NCBI RefSeq assembly: GCF_003148905.1
Contig: NZ_QGHC01000001.1
Coordinates: 149,128-213,127, forward strand
DNA: 64,000 bases
DNA from: Fulvimonas soli
GTDB taxonomy: Bacteria; Pseudomonadota; Gammaproteobacteria; Xanthomonadales; Rhodanobacteraceae
Direction: 5' to 3'
The notes under the pieces were generated by a model. The model did not search any database. It was not told the origin of the DNA and saw only the letters and a list, made by a program, of their open reading frames with translations. The position numbers and the translations under genes were made by a program. Of the stretch, positions 32,269-43,872 are shown piece after piece; the stretch's first letter is position 1; each line of letters opens with the position of its first letter.

Positions 32269-33222
32269 ATGATGAGACTTTCCCGGGACGTCGCGGGACC
32301 GTGCCTGGCCCCCGGCGGCAGCGTGATCGCGGTCGGCGCCTTCGACGGCCTGCACCGCGGCCATCAGGCCCTGCTGGCGCAGGTGCGCGCACGCGCGCAG
32401 GCGCTGGGCTGCGCGCCGGTGGCGGTGAGCTTCGAGCCGCTGCCGCGGGCGTACTTCTCGAAGGAGCCGGTGCCGCGGCTGTCGGGCGTGCGCGAGAAGC
32501 TCAAGGGCTTCGCGGCCGCCGGCATGGCGCACACGCTGCTGCTGCGCTTCGACGCGGCGCTGACCGCGATGCCGGCGGAGGACTTCGTGCGCCGCGTGCT
32601 GGTCGAGCGGCTGGCCGCGCGAGAGGTGTGGGTGGGCGCCGACTTCCGCTTCGGCCACAAGCGCGCCGGCGACGTGGCGCTGCTGGAACGCATGGGCGCG
32701 GAGCTGGGCTTCGCCGCGTGCACCATGCCCACCGTGCTGCTGGACGGCACCCGCGTCTCGGCCAGCCGCGTGCGCGCGCTGCTGGCGGCCGGCGAGTTCG
32801 CCGGCGCGGCGCCGCTGCTCGGCCGGCCGTTCGTGATCGAGGGCAAGGTCGAGTACGGCAACCAGCTCGGCCGCACGCTGGGCTTCCCCACCGCCAACAT
32901 CCACCTGCGCAACCGGGTCAGCCCCATCCACGGCATCTTCGCCGTGCGCGCGGGCCTGGGCGAGGGCGAGTGCAGCTGGCCGGGCGTGGCCAGCCTGGGC
33001 GTGCGGCCCACCGTGAACCAGGTCGCCGAGCCGCTGCTGGAGGTGCACCTGTTCGACTTCGAGGGCGACCTCTACGGCCAGCGCATGGCGGTGGAGTTCG
33101 TCGCCAAGCTGCGCGACGAGCGGAAGTTCGACGGCCTGGATGCGCTGAAGGCGCAGATGGCTCATGATGCGCGCTCGGCCCGGGAGATCCTGGGCATGAA
33201 CCCGATCCTGGCCCGCGCATGA
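32269..33222 (+). CDS. ribF: bifunctional riboflavin kinase / FAD synthetase
   Basis: 317 residues. It converts riboflavin to FMN and then FAD. The N-terminal FAD synthetase domain (about 15-185) has GAFDGLHRGHQALL (nucleotidyl-transferase GxFDGxHxGH) and SASRVRALLAAGEF; the C-terminal riboflavin kinase domain has GKVEYGNQLGRTLGFPTANI and SLGVRPTVN. Two ATGs are adjacent at 32269 and 32272. The stop overlaps the start of a 26-codon ORF preceding ileS. Confidence 0.95.
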   Translation: MMRLSRDVAGPCLAPGGSVIAVGAFDGLHRGHQALLAQVRARAQALGCAPVAVSFEPLPRAYFSKEPVPRLSGVREKLKGFAAAGMAHTLLLRFDAALTAMPAEDFVRRVLVERLAAREVWVGADFRFGHKRAGDVALLERMGAELGFAACTMPTVLLDGTRVSASRVRALLAAGEFAGAAPLLGRPFVIEGKVEYGNQLGRTLGFPTANIHLRNRVSPIHGIFAVRAGLGEGECSWPGVASLGVRPTVNQVAEPLLEVHLFDFEGDLYGQRMAVEFVAKLRDERKFDGLDALKAQMAHDARSAREILGMNPILARA

Positions 33223-33299
33223 GCGTCCGCGACAAGTCCAACCCGCAGCACACCGTCCGCAGCCGCGCCAGCGCGGCCGCGGCGATCATGATTATTTGA
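33219..33299 (+). CDS. candidate ileS leader peptide (26 residues, ends Ile-Met-Ile-Ile)
   Basis: ORF of 26 codons whose ATG overlaps the ribF stop (ATGA). It has a basic/polar first half ([15 protein letters not shown]) and ends [10 protein letters not shown]. The last four sense codons are ATC ATG ATT ATT; Ile is almost always ATC in the surrounding genes, so two ATT codons in a row are notable. Ile codons at the end of a short ORF directly upstream of isoleucyl-tRNA synthetase are what a ribosome-mediated attenuation leader would look like. No homologue is known to me; inference from sequence only. Confidence 0.5.
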   Translation: MSVRDKSNPQHTVRSRASAAAAIMII

Positions 33300-33435
33300 A
33301 GGCATCCGCCCGCAGCGCGTGCGCCTGCCGCCGCGCGCGGCGGGCGGCGAGACAGCGCTTCGGAGTCCGTCGGGGCCTCGGGGCGCGGGAACGGCGGCCG
33401 CCGCAGGCGGCGCCCACGGCAAGGCACCCGAAGCG
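33300..33435 (+). promoter_or_regulatory. GC-rich structured ileS leader
   Basis: 136 nt between the short ORF and ileS. A long hairpin spans 33322-33349 (CGCC..CCGCCG / CGGCGG..GGCG, CGCG loop, 2x2 internal loop); a second GC-rich hairpin lies around 33393-33414, close to the ileS start. There is no T tract, so control would be translational or by RNA folding rather than by a classic terminator. Confidence 0.4.
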
Positions 33436-36399
<2,964 letters not shown>

Positions 36400-36411
36400 T
36401 CCGCACCGCTT

Positions 36412-36680
36412 TTCCCTCTCCCCGGAGGGGAGAGGGCAGGGTGAGGGACCATCCTGGCGACAAGCTTCCCCACCGTCGTTCCGGCGCAGGCCGGAATCCA
36501 GTCGCGGGACGCCCGGCGGCCGCGATCCGGCCCGGCCGGCGCCGATGGATGTAATGTTCGTTGCCCCGAGCCATGGCGTCGCCGGCTTCCGGCCAGCGCC
36601 GGAGCGACGGACAAAGCATGGGGACGGCCCTTTCGCCAGGCCGGCCCCTCACCCCAACCCTCTCCCCGGAGGGGAGAGGG
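36412..36680. repeat. two family B palindromes flanking a family A copy
   Basis: Family B at 36412-36448 and inverted at 36643-36680 (CTCTCCCCGGAGGGGAGAG cores), with family A at 36475-36509. They fill the 308-nt ileS-lspA gap and end 15 nt before the lspA -10. Confidence 0.85.
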
Positions 36681-36707
36681 CGTAAACCACCTTCGTATGA
36701 TCGACCC

Positions 36708-37208
36708 ATGACAGCGAAACCCAACGCCTTGCCCTGGCTGCTGCTCTCCGCCGCGGTGGTGGCGCTCGACCAGCTCAGCAAGTGGTGGGCGCTGACCGCG
36801 CTGCAGCCGCCGGGCACGCCGCATCCGGTGATCCCCGGCCTGCTCGACTGGACGCTGGCCTTCAACACCGGCGCGGCCTTCAGCTTCCTCGCCGACGGCA
36901 GCGGCTGGCAGCGCTGGTTCTTCGTGGTGCTGGCGCTGGCCATCGGCGCGGTGCTGGTGCTGTGGCTGGCGCGCACGCCGCGCCGCGACTGGCGCACCGC
37001 CGCGCCGCTGGCGCTGGTGGTGGGCGGGGCGTTCGGCAACGTGGTCGACCGCCTGCACGCCGCGCAGGTCACCGACTTCATCCACGTGCACTACCGGCAG
37101 TGGAGCTACCCGGTGTTCAACGTGGCCGACTGCGCCATCACGGTGGGCGCGGTGATGCTGGTCGCGTTCGGGCTGTTCGGCGGCAAGGCCGGCGGCGCCG
37201 TGCGATAA
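36708..37208 (+). CDS. lspA: lipoprotein signal peptidase
   Basis: 166 residues, four membrane segments. It cleaves diacylglyceryl prolipoproteins at the inner membrane. Catalytic aspartates are in the family motifs [11 protein letters not shown] and FNVADCAI; the N-terminus has [16 protein letters not shown] at 36696-36701 lies exactly 6 nt before the ATG, so a leaderless transcript of its own is possible in addition to read-through from ileS. Confidence 0.96.
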   Translation: MTAKPNALPWLLLSAAVVALDQLSKWWALTALQPPGTPHPVIPGLLDWTLAFNTGAAFSFLADGSGWQRWFFVVLALAIGAVLVLWLARTPRRDWRTAAPLALVVGGAFGNVVDRLHAAQVTDFIHVHYRQWSYPVFNVADCAITVGAVMLVAFGLFGGKAGGAVR

Positions 37209-37342
37209 TCCGCGGCCTGCCGAGAGCGCAGCGGCGCCTGGGCGCCGTGCCCGCGGAAGCGGGCATCATCCGGAACGGACGGCACGGCTTCCCGCCCCGC
37301 GCGGGAACGTTGCCGCCCCAGAAGCCCCCGACGAGGTCTGCC

Positions 37343-38302
37343 TTGGACATCCTGCTCGCCAACCCCCGCGGCTTCTGCGCCGGCGTGGACCGCGCCATCG
37401 CCATCGTCGAGCGCGCGCTGGAGTCCTACGGCGCGCCGATCTACGTGCGCCACGAGGTGGTGCACAACCGCTACGTGGTGGACAGGCTGCGTGCCGGCGG
37501 CGCGCTGTTCGTGGAGGAGCTGCACGAGGTGCCCGATGGCGCCACGGTGATCTTCAGCGCGCACGGCGTCTCGCAGGCGGTGCGCGAGGAGGCGGCCCGG
37601 CGCGACCTCAAGGTGTTCGACGCCACCTGCCCGCTGGTCACCAAGGTGCACATGGAGGTGGCGCGCCTGGGGCGCATCGGCCGCAGCGTGGTGCTGATCG
37701 GCCACGCCGGCCACCCGGAGGTGGAGGGCACGATGGGGCAGTGGAACCCGGCCAACGCCGGCGAGATCCTGCTGGTGGAGTCGGTGGAGGACGTCGCCCG
37801 GCTGGCGCCGAGGCAGCCGCACCTCCTTTCCTACGTCACCCAGACCACGCTGTCGGTGGACGACACCAAGGTCATCATCGAAGCGCTGCGCGCGAGGTTC
37901 CCCGACATCGAGGGCCCGCGCAAGGACGACATCTGCTACGCCACGCAGAACCGCCAGGACGCGGTGCGCCGCCTGGCCGACGCGGTGGACCTGGTGCTGG
38001 TGGTCGGCTCGGTCAACAGCTCCAATTCCAACCGCCTGCGCGAGCTGGCCGAGAAGCAGGGCGTGCGCGCCTACCTGATCGACGGCGCCGAGCACATCGA
38101 GCGCGCCTGGCTGGACGGCGTGCGCCGGATCGGCCTCACCGCCGGCGCCTCCGCGCCGGAGAAGCTGGTGCGCGACGTGATCGCCCGCCTGCAATCCTGG
38201 GGCGCCGGCGAGGTGCGCGAGCTGGACGGCGAGCCGGAAACCATCACCTTCGCATTGCCGAAGGAGCTGCGCATGGCCGGAGGCTCGCCCAGCCGGCTTT
38301 GA
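37343..38302 (+). CDS. ispH: 4-hydroxy-3-methylbut-2-enyl diphosphate reductase
   Basis: 319 residues. Last enzyme of the MEP pathway, a 4Fe-4S protein producing IPP and DMAPP. Cysteines in [23 protein letters not shown] and [11 protein letters not shown] are the cluster ligands; HGVS and SSNSNRL are substrate motifs. The start is taken as TTG because [13 protein letters not shown] is the family N-terminus and GAGG lies 6 nt upstream; no ATG is in place. A GATAAT at 37204-37209 overlaps the lspA stop and could be a promoter. fkpB, usually between lspA and ispH in E. coli, is absent here. Confidence 0.94.
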   Translation: MDILLANPRGFCAGVDRAIAIVERALESYGAPIYVRHEVVHNRYVVDRLRAGGALFVEELHEVPDGATVIFSAHGVSQAVREEAARRDLKVFDATCPLVTKVHMEVARLGRIGRSVVLIGHAGHPEVEGTMGQWNPANAGEILLVESVEDVARLAPRQPHLLSYVTQTTLSVDDTKVIIEALRARFPDIEGPRKDDICYATQNRQDAVRRLADAVDLVLVVGSVNSSNSNRLRELAEKQGVRAYLIDGAEHIERAWLDGVRRIGLTAGASAPEKLVRDVIARLQSWGAGEVRELDGEPETITFALPKELRMAGGSPSRL

Positions 38303-38310
38303 TGCGTTTC

Positions 38311-38453
38311 TCCCTCTCCCCTCCGGGGAGAGGGTCGGGGTGAGGGCCATGCGTGCGACAACAGCCTTGCCTGTGCGAAGGCGATCTTGCCTATGTGAAA
38401 CGCCACCGCGAGCCCGCCCCCTCACCTCGGTCCTCTCCCCGGAGGGGAGAGGA
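38311..38453. repeat. inverted pair of family B palindromes
   Basis: TCCCTCTCCCCTCCGGGGAG with GGGTGAGGG tail at 38311-38346, and the inverted copy at 38417-38453. Located downstream of ispH, about 110 nt left of the split tRNA. Confidence 0.85.
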
Positions 38454-38526
38454 GGTCAAAGCAGGGCCTTGCGCTTCGTTTGGCCGTCTTTCCCCTCAAC
38501 CACGCTCCGGAACACCGCCACAGCAA

Positions 38527-38552
38527 AAAGGCCCGCATCGCTGCGGGCCTTT
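38527..38552 (-). terminator. host tRNA-Thr terminator
   Basis: 11-bp perfect stem AAAGGCCCGCA / TGCGGGCCTTT with a 4-nt loop. On the minus strand it is followed by TTTTTGCTG and lies 11 nt beyond the CCA end of the tRNA-Thr 3' half, so it is the original terminator of that tRNA. It can also stop ispH transcription. Confidence 0.85.
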
Positions 38553-38563
38553 CCGTTCCAAGC

Positions 38564-38609
38564 TGGTGCCGGAAATAGGATTCGAACCTACGACCTACGC
38601 ATTACGAAT
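38564..38609 (-). pseudogene. tRNA-Thr(CGT), 3' half (left junction)
   Basis: Minus strand: anticodon loop ATTCGTAAT, 3' anticodon stem TGCGT, variable loop, T arm GTAGG TTCGAAT CCTAT, acceptor TTCCGGC, A, CCA. Joined to the 39-nt fragment at 50291-50329 it rebuilds a perfect 76-nt tRNA: the acceptor TTCCGGC pairs with GCCGGAA there, not with GCCGGAG of the complete tRNA at 50107-50182. The bases following it inside the element do not restore a 5' half, so this gene is broken. Confidence 0.9.
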
Positions 38610-38780
38610 CGCTGCGCGCGCATCTTGCCATGATTTGGTATCAGATGGCCTAAGTGCGCTTACAGCAAGGGAAAACCGCGACCTAATGAGGCTTCAGGGG
38701 CACTTACGGCGCGTCTGAACACGGCACCTTGTGGTGCGAAACCGTGTCCGTGCCGTGGCCCTGCCACCCACGGAGCCAGC

Positions 38781-39965
38781 ATGAAGTCGAAGATCACCCA
38801 GTCCCTCGTCGAGAGGGCGCCGAAGCCCGAGCCGGGCAAGTCGGTCCTGTACGCCGACACCGAGATGAGGGGGTTCTACCTCATCGTCACCCCCACCAAG
38901 CGCAGCTTCTACGTGCAGTCCCTCGTCAACGGCCGTCAGGTCAGGACGAAGCTGGGCGACCACCCGGCGATGGATGCCAAGCAGGCCCGCGACGCCGCCC
39001 GGCAGACGCTGGTCGGAATGCGCGGCGGGGTCAACCCGAACGAGGAGCGCCGCCGGGCGCGTGCGCGCGGGATCACCCTGCGCGAGGCGCTCGACCTCCA
39101 CCTGGCGGCCAAGCCGCTGTCCCCGAGGACCAAGGACGACTACCGCTATAACTGCGAGCAGTACCTGGCCGACTGGCTCGACCGCCCGCTGGCCGAGCTC
39201 GGCGGGGACCGATCGGGCGTGCGCGACAGGCACCGCAGGATCACCGAGCGGCACGGCGCGCCCTCGGCAGACAATGCCTTCCGCATCTTCAGGGCCGTGT
39301 ACAACCGGGGCCTGCGCGAGCACCCGGACCTGCCGCCGAACCCCTGCGGGAACGTGGACTACCACGGGCTGCGACGGCGCAAGGTGGACGCGCCGACGGA
39401 CAGGCTCAAGGCGTGGGGCAAGGCGGTGCTCGGCCTCCACCCGGTGCGGCGGGACCTGCACCTCTTCATGGTGCTCACGGGCATGCGGCGCACGTCTGCC
39501 TGCGAGGCACGCGCATCCGACCTGGACCTCGCCTCCGGGCGCCTGCACGTCCCGAAGCCCAAGGGCGGGTCGACCCGAGCGTTCGACCTGCCCCTGTCCG
39601 GGCCGCTCGCCGACCTGCTCGGCCACCGCGTCGCGGAGAACCCGCGCCTGCACCGCAAGAGCCCGTGGCTGTTTCCCGCCGAGTCGAAGTCGGGCCACGT
39701 CGCCGAGGTCGCGCAGCACGAACTGGACGGCCTGACGGGGCACGCGCTGCGGCACACGTTCGCCACACTGGCGGTGCAGGCGGGCGTCCCGCTGCTGGAG
39801 CTCAAGTACCTGCTCAACCACGCGGCGAGCAACGTCACGATGGGCTACATCCATGTCGGTCCCGAGCACCTGCGCAAGCACCAGGAGACGGCGTCGCGAT
39901 ACATCCTCGAACAGCTTGGCCTCGAGCACGAACCGGGACAGTGGCCGCCGAGGCTCAAGGAATAG
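38781..39965 (+). CDS. int: tyrosine recombinase (integrase)
   Basis: 394 residues. N-terminal arm-binding part (about 1-90, with GFYLIVTPTKRSFYVQ as in DUF4102-type integrases), SAM-like core-binding domain (about 95-200) and catalytic domain with Arg236 (LTGMRRTSACEA), His321 and Arg324 (GHALRHTFAT), His347 (LLNHAAS) and nucleophile Tyr356 (TMGYIHVG). All catalytic residues are present, so it should be active. It lies 170 nt inside the left junction and reads into the element, and would recombine the ATTACGAAT core. Confidence 0.93.
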   Translation: MKSKITQSLVERAPKPEPGKSVLYADTEMRGFYLIVTPTKRSFYVQSLVNGRQVRTKLGDHPAMDAKQARDAARQTLVGMRGGVNPNEERRRARARGITLREALDLHLAAKPLSPRTKDDYRYNCEQYLADWLDRPLAELGGDRSGVRDRHRRITERHGAPSADNAFRIFRAVYNRGLREHPDLPPNPCGNVDYHGLRRRKVDAPTDRLKAWGKAVLGLHPVRRDLHLFMVLTGMRRTSACEARASDLDLASGRLHVPKPKGGSTRAFDLPLSGPLADLLGHRVAENPRLHRKSPWLFPAESKSGHVAEVAQHELDGLTGHALRHTFATLAVQAGVPLLELKYLLNHAASNVTMGYIHVGPEHLRKHQETASRYILEQLGLEHEPGQWPPRLKE

Positions 39966-40281
39966 CCGCACGGCCTCACCAGGCGACCCAGGTCGCGTCC
40001 GGGGCCGTGCGGCCTGATACCGAGCAGCCCAGACCGGATCGAGCCGCACGGGCTCACCGGGGAGTCCGGGCGCAATGTTGGTATCAGCGCGAGAACACCT
40101 CGGGCATTATTTGATTCGTCGGCGCCACCAGCCGCCGACGCCAGGCTTTCGGTGGCCTACAAGACCGAGACCCGCCCCGCCGACTGAGGGGAGCAAACGG
40201 GTTCATCTCTGCGACGCACAGCAGGCAGTCCCCGCACGGCACGTCGCCGCGCGGGGATCGCACCTGCACGGAGTCCAGAAG
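39965..40281. other. int-alpA intergenic region with large inverted repeat
   Basis: An 11-bp inverted repeat GCCGCACGGCC (39965-39975) / GGCCGTGCGGC (40003-40013) begins at the int stop and encloses a second stem GCGACC/GGTCGC; it is probably the int terminator, though without a T tract. The rest of the 316 nt has no convincing gene; an operator or promoter for the alpA-like gene may be here but none is recognised. Confidence 0.5.
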
Positions 40282-40578
40282 ATGGCCTACGAACCCAAGA
40301 AGTTCTCCCCAGCGGAGCTCGCCGAGCTCCACGCACTCCCCGACGACTCGCTGTTGACCGCCCAGGAGGCTGCGGCCTTCCTGCGCCTGAAGTACGGAAC
40401 GTTGGCCTGGTATCGCTGCCAGGGCGGCGGCCCGGCGTTCACCCGCGTCGGACCGAAGCTGATCCGCTACAAGCTGGGCGACCTGCGCGACTATGCCAAG
40501 GGCCAGCCGATGGGCGAAGGCGTCCGGCGCGCCGCGACGGCGATGCTCGCCGCCCGCACCTCCAACGCGGAGGGCTGA
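40282..40578 (+). CDS. AlpA/excisionase-like helix-turn-helix protein
   Basis: 98 residues. The centre LLTAQEAAAFLRLKYGTLAWYRCQGG followed by GPAFTRVGPKLIRYKLGDLRDYAKG is the MerR-like winged helix of AlpA/excisionase proteins (HTH_17). Such proteins bend att DNA for excision or activate int. It lies 3 nt upstream of the primase gene, so both are co-expressed. ATG chosen to fit the domain; the frame is open upstream. Confidence 0.78.
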   Translation: MAYEPKKFSPAELAELHALPDDSLLTAQEAAAFLRLKYGTLAWYRCQGGGPAFTRVGPKLIRYKLGDLRDYAKGQPMGEGVRRAATAMLAARTSNAEG

Positions 40579-40581
40579 CCG

Positions 40582-42669
40582 ATGGCCGCACATGAAAACG
40601 CCCACGGCGTGCTAGACCGTGGGCGCAAGGTTACAACCGACCGGGAGACGGAGCCTGCCAGAGCTCACGGGGTCAATGATGCCGAGCGGCGTCCCGTCGA
40701 TACGCCATCGTTTGAGGCCGCTTCCGACTACCGCCGCGTCCGCCTCGACCTGATCCCCCTGCGCCGCCGCGACAAGATGCCCGCGGACAAGCGCTGGCAG
40801 GAGCGCAGCTACGACCAGGGCGAGGTGCTGGAGCGCGCGAGGCGCGACGGCCTGAACCTGGGCGTGCGCCTTCCCGCCGACGTGGTCGTGGTGGACGTGG
40901 ACCCGCGCAACTTCCCCGCGGGGCGCGACAGTCTGGCCGAGCTGGCCGACGCCTTCGGCCTTCCGCTGGCGTCGGCGCCGCACGTCCTGACCGGCAACCA
41001 GTCCCACCCCGGCCACCACTTCTACTTCCGCAAGCCCGCGGGCGCCGTGCTGCTGGACAGCGTGGAGGGCTTCGAGGGCGTCGAGTTCAAGTCGCTGGGC
41101 CGGCAGGTCGTCGCCCCCGGCTCGGTGCACCCGACCGGCGGCCTGTACCGCTGGGCGCCCGACTCGCCGCCGCTGCACGACATGCCGGACCTGCCCGCGC
41201 GGCTGGTCGAGGCCGCGCGCAGGCCGGATCGACCCAAGAAGCAGGCAGCCGGTGCGGGCGAGCTGACCCCGGAGCAGCTCGCCAAGACCCTGGAGCAGCT
41301 CGACCCGTGCGACTTCGGCGAGAAGCAGCACGACCGCTGGCGGGACCTGATGATGGCCTGCCACTTCGCGACCAATGGCGAGGGGCGGCAGGAGTTCATC
41401 GACTGGTGCATGGGCGACGGCGACTACCGCGGCCAGGAGTGGAAAGTCGGACGCCGCTGGGACTCGCTGCACGCCGACCGGGACGAGGCCGTCACCACGG
41501 CGACCCTGCAGATGTTCCTGCAGGAGGTTGGCGGCGGCATCGCGCCGCCCGACGCGGCCGAAGACTTCGACGTGTGGGACGAGGTCGAGCCGATCGAGAC
41601 GCGCGCCCGCAGGCGCTTCCTCAACGTGAACGACCTGAAGGCGCTGCCGCCGCCGCGGTGGCTCGTGCCCGGCCTGCTGGTCGAGGACAGCGTCGCGGCC
41701 ATCTACGGCGCGCCCGAATCGGGCAAGTCGTTCCTTGCACTCGACATCGCGATGGCCGTCGCGGGCGGCGTGGACTGGCACGGCCGCCGGGTCACCGACG
41801 GCGGCGTCCTGTACGTCGCGGCGGAGGGCGCGTCTGGCCTTGGCAAGCGCGTCCGCGCGTGGGAGATCGACCGCGGCATCGACGTGGGCAAGTTCCCGCT
41901 CTGGCTTGACCACGGCGAGATCAACCTGGCCGCCGAGCGCGACGGCGGCGTCCGCGCCTTCGTCAGCGACGTGGTCGAGGAGCTCGGGCCGCTGCGCCTG
42001 GTCGTCATCGACACGCTGAACCAGACGGCTGCGGGCGCCGACGAGAACTCGGCGAAAGACATGGGTCGCTACATCGCGAGCATGAAGCGCATCCGCGACG
42101 AGACGGGCGCGACCGTCGTGGTCGTGCACCACTCCGGCAAGGACCCCGGCAAGGGCATGCGCGGCAGCTCGTCTCTGCTCGGGGCAATGGACACCACCGT
42201 CGAGGTGATCCGCGACAAGGAAATGCGCGCCATCACCGTGACCGTGCACAAGCAGAAGGACGCGGAGCGCGAACCGCCGATGCGGTTCAACCTGGAGCGC
42301 GTGGACCTTCCGGGGGAACCCGACTGGAATGGCAGGCCGCCGTCGTCTCTCGTGCTCCGTCCGACCGTGATGGTTGACGCTGCCTCCGACTTCGGGGGCG
42401 AGGCGACAGCGAATGGGCTGACTGCCCTGGCGTGCGAGCTGGGCGCAGCGGGCGGGACGGTGAAGGCGTCCGAGCTGCTCGACGCCGCCACCAAGCGCCT
42501 AGGCATGAGCAAGAGCTCGGCGCAGCGCGCGGTGGCAGACAAGATCCCCGAGGGTCGCATCGACGCCGTGCGCGCAAGCTGGGACGGTCGCCACTTCTGG
42601 CTGTGGTGCGAGCGCGTCGGCAAGCACTCCACGGCGCCGAAGGTGGTGCACGTCGAGGCCGCGTCATGA
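40582..42669 (+). CDS. primase-polymerase / RepA-like helicase
   Basis: 695 residues. N-terminal bifunctional prim-pol domain (about 50-215) with the metal-binding pair VDVDPRNF (Asp105, Asp107) and the HHFYFRKP segment; a PriCT-like middle part (about 230-315, RWRDLMMACHFA); then a RecA-like AAA_25/RepA ATPase with P-loop GAPESGKSF (Lys382) and Walker B LVVIDTLN (Asp477), and a VVVHHSGKDPGKGMRGSS sensor region. The C-terminus may be a winged helix. It should start and unwind replication of the excised element, and the repeat cluster directly downstream is a candidate origin. Confidence 0.85.
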   Translation: MAAHENAHGVLDRGRKVTTDRETEPARAHGVNDAERRPVDTPSFEAASDYRRVRLDLIPLRRRDKMPADKRWQERSYDQGEVLERARRDGLNLGVRLPADVVVVDVDPRNFPAGRDSLAELADAFGLPLASAPHVLTGNQSHPGHHFYFRKPAGAVLLDSVEGFEGVEFKSLGRQVVAPGSVHPTGGLYRWAPDSPPLHDMPDLPARLVEAARRPDRPKKQAAGAGELTPEQLAKTLEQLDPCDFGEKQHDRWRDLMMACHFATNGEGRQEFIDWCMGDGDYRGQEWKVGRRWDSLHADRDEAVTTATLQMFLQEVGGGIAPPDAAEDFDVWDEVEPIETRARRRFLNVNDLKALPPPRWLVPGLLVEDSVAAIYGAPESGKSFLALDIAMAVAGGVDWHGRRVTDGGVLYVAAEGASGLGKRVRAWEIDRGIDVGKFPLWLDHGEINLAAERDGGVRAFVSDVVEELGPLRLVVIDTLNQTAAGADENSAKDMGRYIASMKRIRDETGATVVVVHHSGKDPGKGMRGSSSLLGAMDTTVEVIRDKEMRAITVTVHKQKDAEREPPMRFNLERVDLPGEPDWNGRPPSSLVLRPTVMVDAASDFGGEATANGLTALACELGAAGGTVKASELLDAATKRLGMSKSSAQRAVADKIPEGRIDAVRASWDGRHFWLWCERVGKHSTAPKVVHVEAAS

Positions 42670-42677
42670 ACGCCCGC

Positions 42678-42876
42678 GAAGTCTCCTGAAGTCTGATTTT
42701 GGAGTCTGAAGACTTCGGAGACTTCGCGGCGGCCTGAAGTCTGAAGTCTGTTCCGAATCAGCAGCTTATGCGCCCACTCGATTCGCAGACTTCGGACGAG
42801 ACTTCGGCCACGGCAGACGAGACTTCGCAGCTTTCACTTTCTTAGGAAAGTGAAAGCGAAGTCTGCCCGGAGTCTG
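42678..42876. other. iteron-like repeat cluster, candidate replication origin
   Basis: Ten copies of GAAGTCT: five direct (42678, 42688, 42736, 42743, 42858) and five inverted as AGACTTC (42710, 42719, 42787, 42799, 42820), plus degenerate GAGTCT at about 42703 and 42871. A perfect 11-bp hairpin CTTTCACTTTC / GAAAGTGAAAG lies at 42831-42856 with a 4-nt loop. It sits in a 446-nt non-coding stretch immediately after the primase-helicase gene, the position expected for its origin. The rest (42880-43115) shows no clear gene. Confidence 0.7.
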
Positions 42877-43115
42877 ATTCTTGAATAACCCCACAAGGAG
42901 CGAGAGCGTGGACGGATGCGTCCAACCTTGCGTGCCGTGTCCCTCGCGCGCGAGGCGAACTTTCCAAGTCGTCCCGCCGATGCGCGCCGCCTAATCAGAC
43001 ATGAGAGGGCCGACGCCATCCAAGCCATTGATCCGACTGCTTGAACGATGGCGTGCCTGCGCGCGTAAGCACGACACCATCACGCCGTAAGCCACTTTTC
43101 ACCCCGGAGGCGACC

Positions 43116-43634
43116 GTGCTTTCCATCCCGAACACCTTCACGCCCGAGCGGCGCGAGCTGTTCTTCCAGGTGCTGGAGGACACGTGCTCGCCCAAGCAGG
43201 CCGCCGCCGCGGCGGGCATCAGCAGGCAGACGGCCTTCTACCACAAGGCCAACGACGTCGAGTTCCGCACCCGGTGGGAGAAGGCGGTCGAGGTCGCCCT
43301 GGACTCGCTGCTCGACGAGGCGTACAGGCGCGCCGCGCTCGGGTACGACGAACCCGTGATCCACCAGGGGCGACTCGCCACGACCTCCGACCCGGCGACC
43401 GGCGAGGAGCGGCCGCTGACGGTGCGCAAGCACAGCGACAGGCTCCTGGAGGTCCTCCTGAAGTTCCGCTACGGCGAGCAGATGGCGGACAGGCTGCGCG
43501 TCAAGGTCGAGGACACGGGCCTGTCGGCAGACGCCCTGCTGGCGATGCCCGCCGACGAGCGCGCCCAGCTCGTGGCGCTGCTCTCCAAGTACAACGCGGC
43601 GCGGCCGCACGACGAGGAGCACGACGATGAGTGA
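43116..43634 (+). CDS. terminase small subunit-like HTH protein
   Basis: 172 residues from GTG with GGAGG 5 nt upstream. N-terminal HTH CSPKQAAAAAGISRQTAFYH, then EFRTRWEKAVEVALDSLLDEAYRRAALGYDEPV and a SDRLLEVLLKFRYGEQ segment. This is the layout of phage TerS-like proteins that recognise packaging sites. No large terminase is in the element, so it may redirect a helper phage terminase, as TerS of phage satellites does. Overlaps the next gene by 8 nt. Confidence 0.68.
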   Translation: MLSIPNTFTPERRELFFQVLEDTCSPKQAAAAAGISRQTAFYHKANDVEFRTRWEKAVEVALDSLLDEAYRRAALGYDEPVIHQGRLATTSDPATGEERPLTVRKHSDRLLEVLLKFRYGEQMADRLRVKVEDTGLSADALLAMPADERAQLVALLSKYNAARPHDEEHDDE

Positions 43635-43872
43635 CAGGCTGAGCGTCGCCGAGGCCCTGGCCAAGGCGGAGCAGATCGAGGTCATGCTGGGCGCGATCCA
43701 CGACACGGCGCCCGAGGCGGTCGAGGCGATGGGCGGGCGCGACGCCCTGGCCCGGCGCAGCGAGATGACGTGTCTCGGCCCGGTGCCGCGCCTGGACGCG
43801 GACGAGTGGGAGCGCATGTCGCTGGAGTACGAGGCGCGGCGCGAGCATGGCAGCGTCAACCGGGGGCACTAA
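43627..43872 (+). CDS. hypothetical protein, 81 residues
   Basis: Not recognised. Small, mildly acidic, mostly helical (LSVAEALAKAEQIEVMLGAIHD), no membrane segment. It overlaps the genes on both sides (8 and 26 nt), so it is translated as part of the terS-like operon. Confidence 0.6.
   Translation: MSDRLSVAEALAKAEQIEVMLGAIHDTAPEAVEAMGGRDALARRSEMTCLGPVPRLDADEWERMSLEYEARREHGSVNRGH

Noticed and set aside
33223-33435. T-box riboswitch upstream of ileS
   Set aside because: No T-box consensus or specifier-loop architecture is visible; T-boxes are not expected in gammaproteobacteria. A leader-peptide model fits better.
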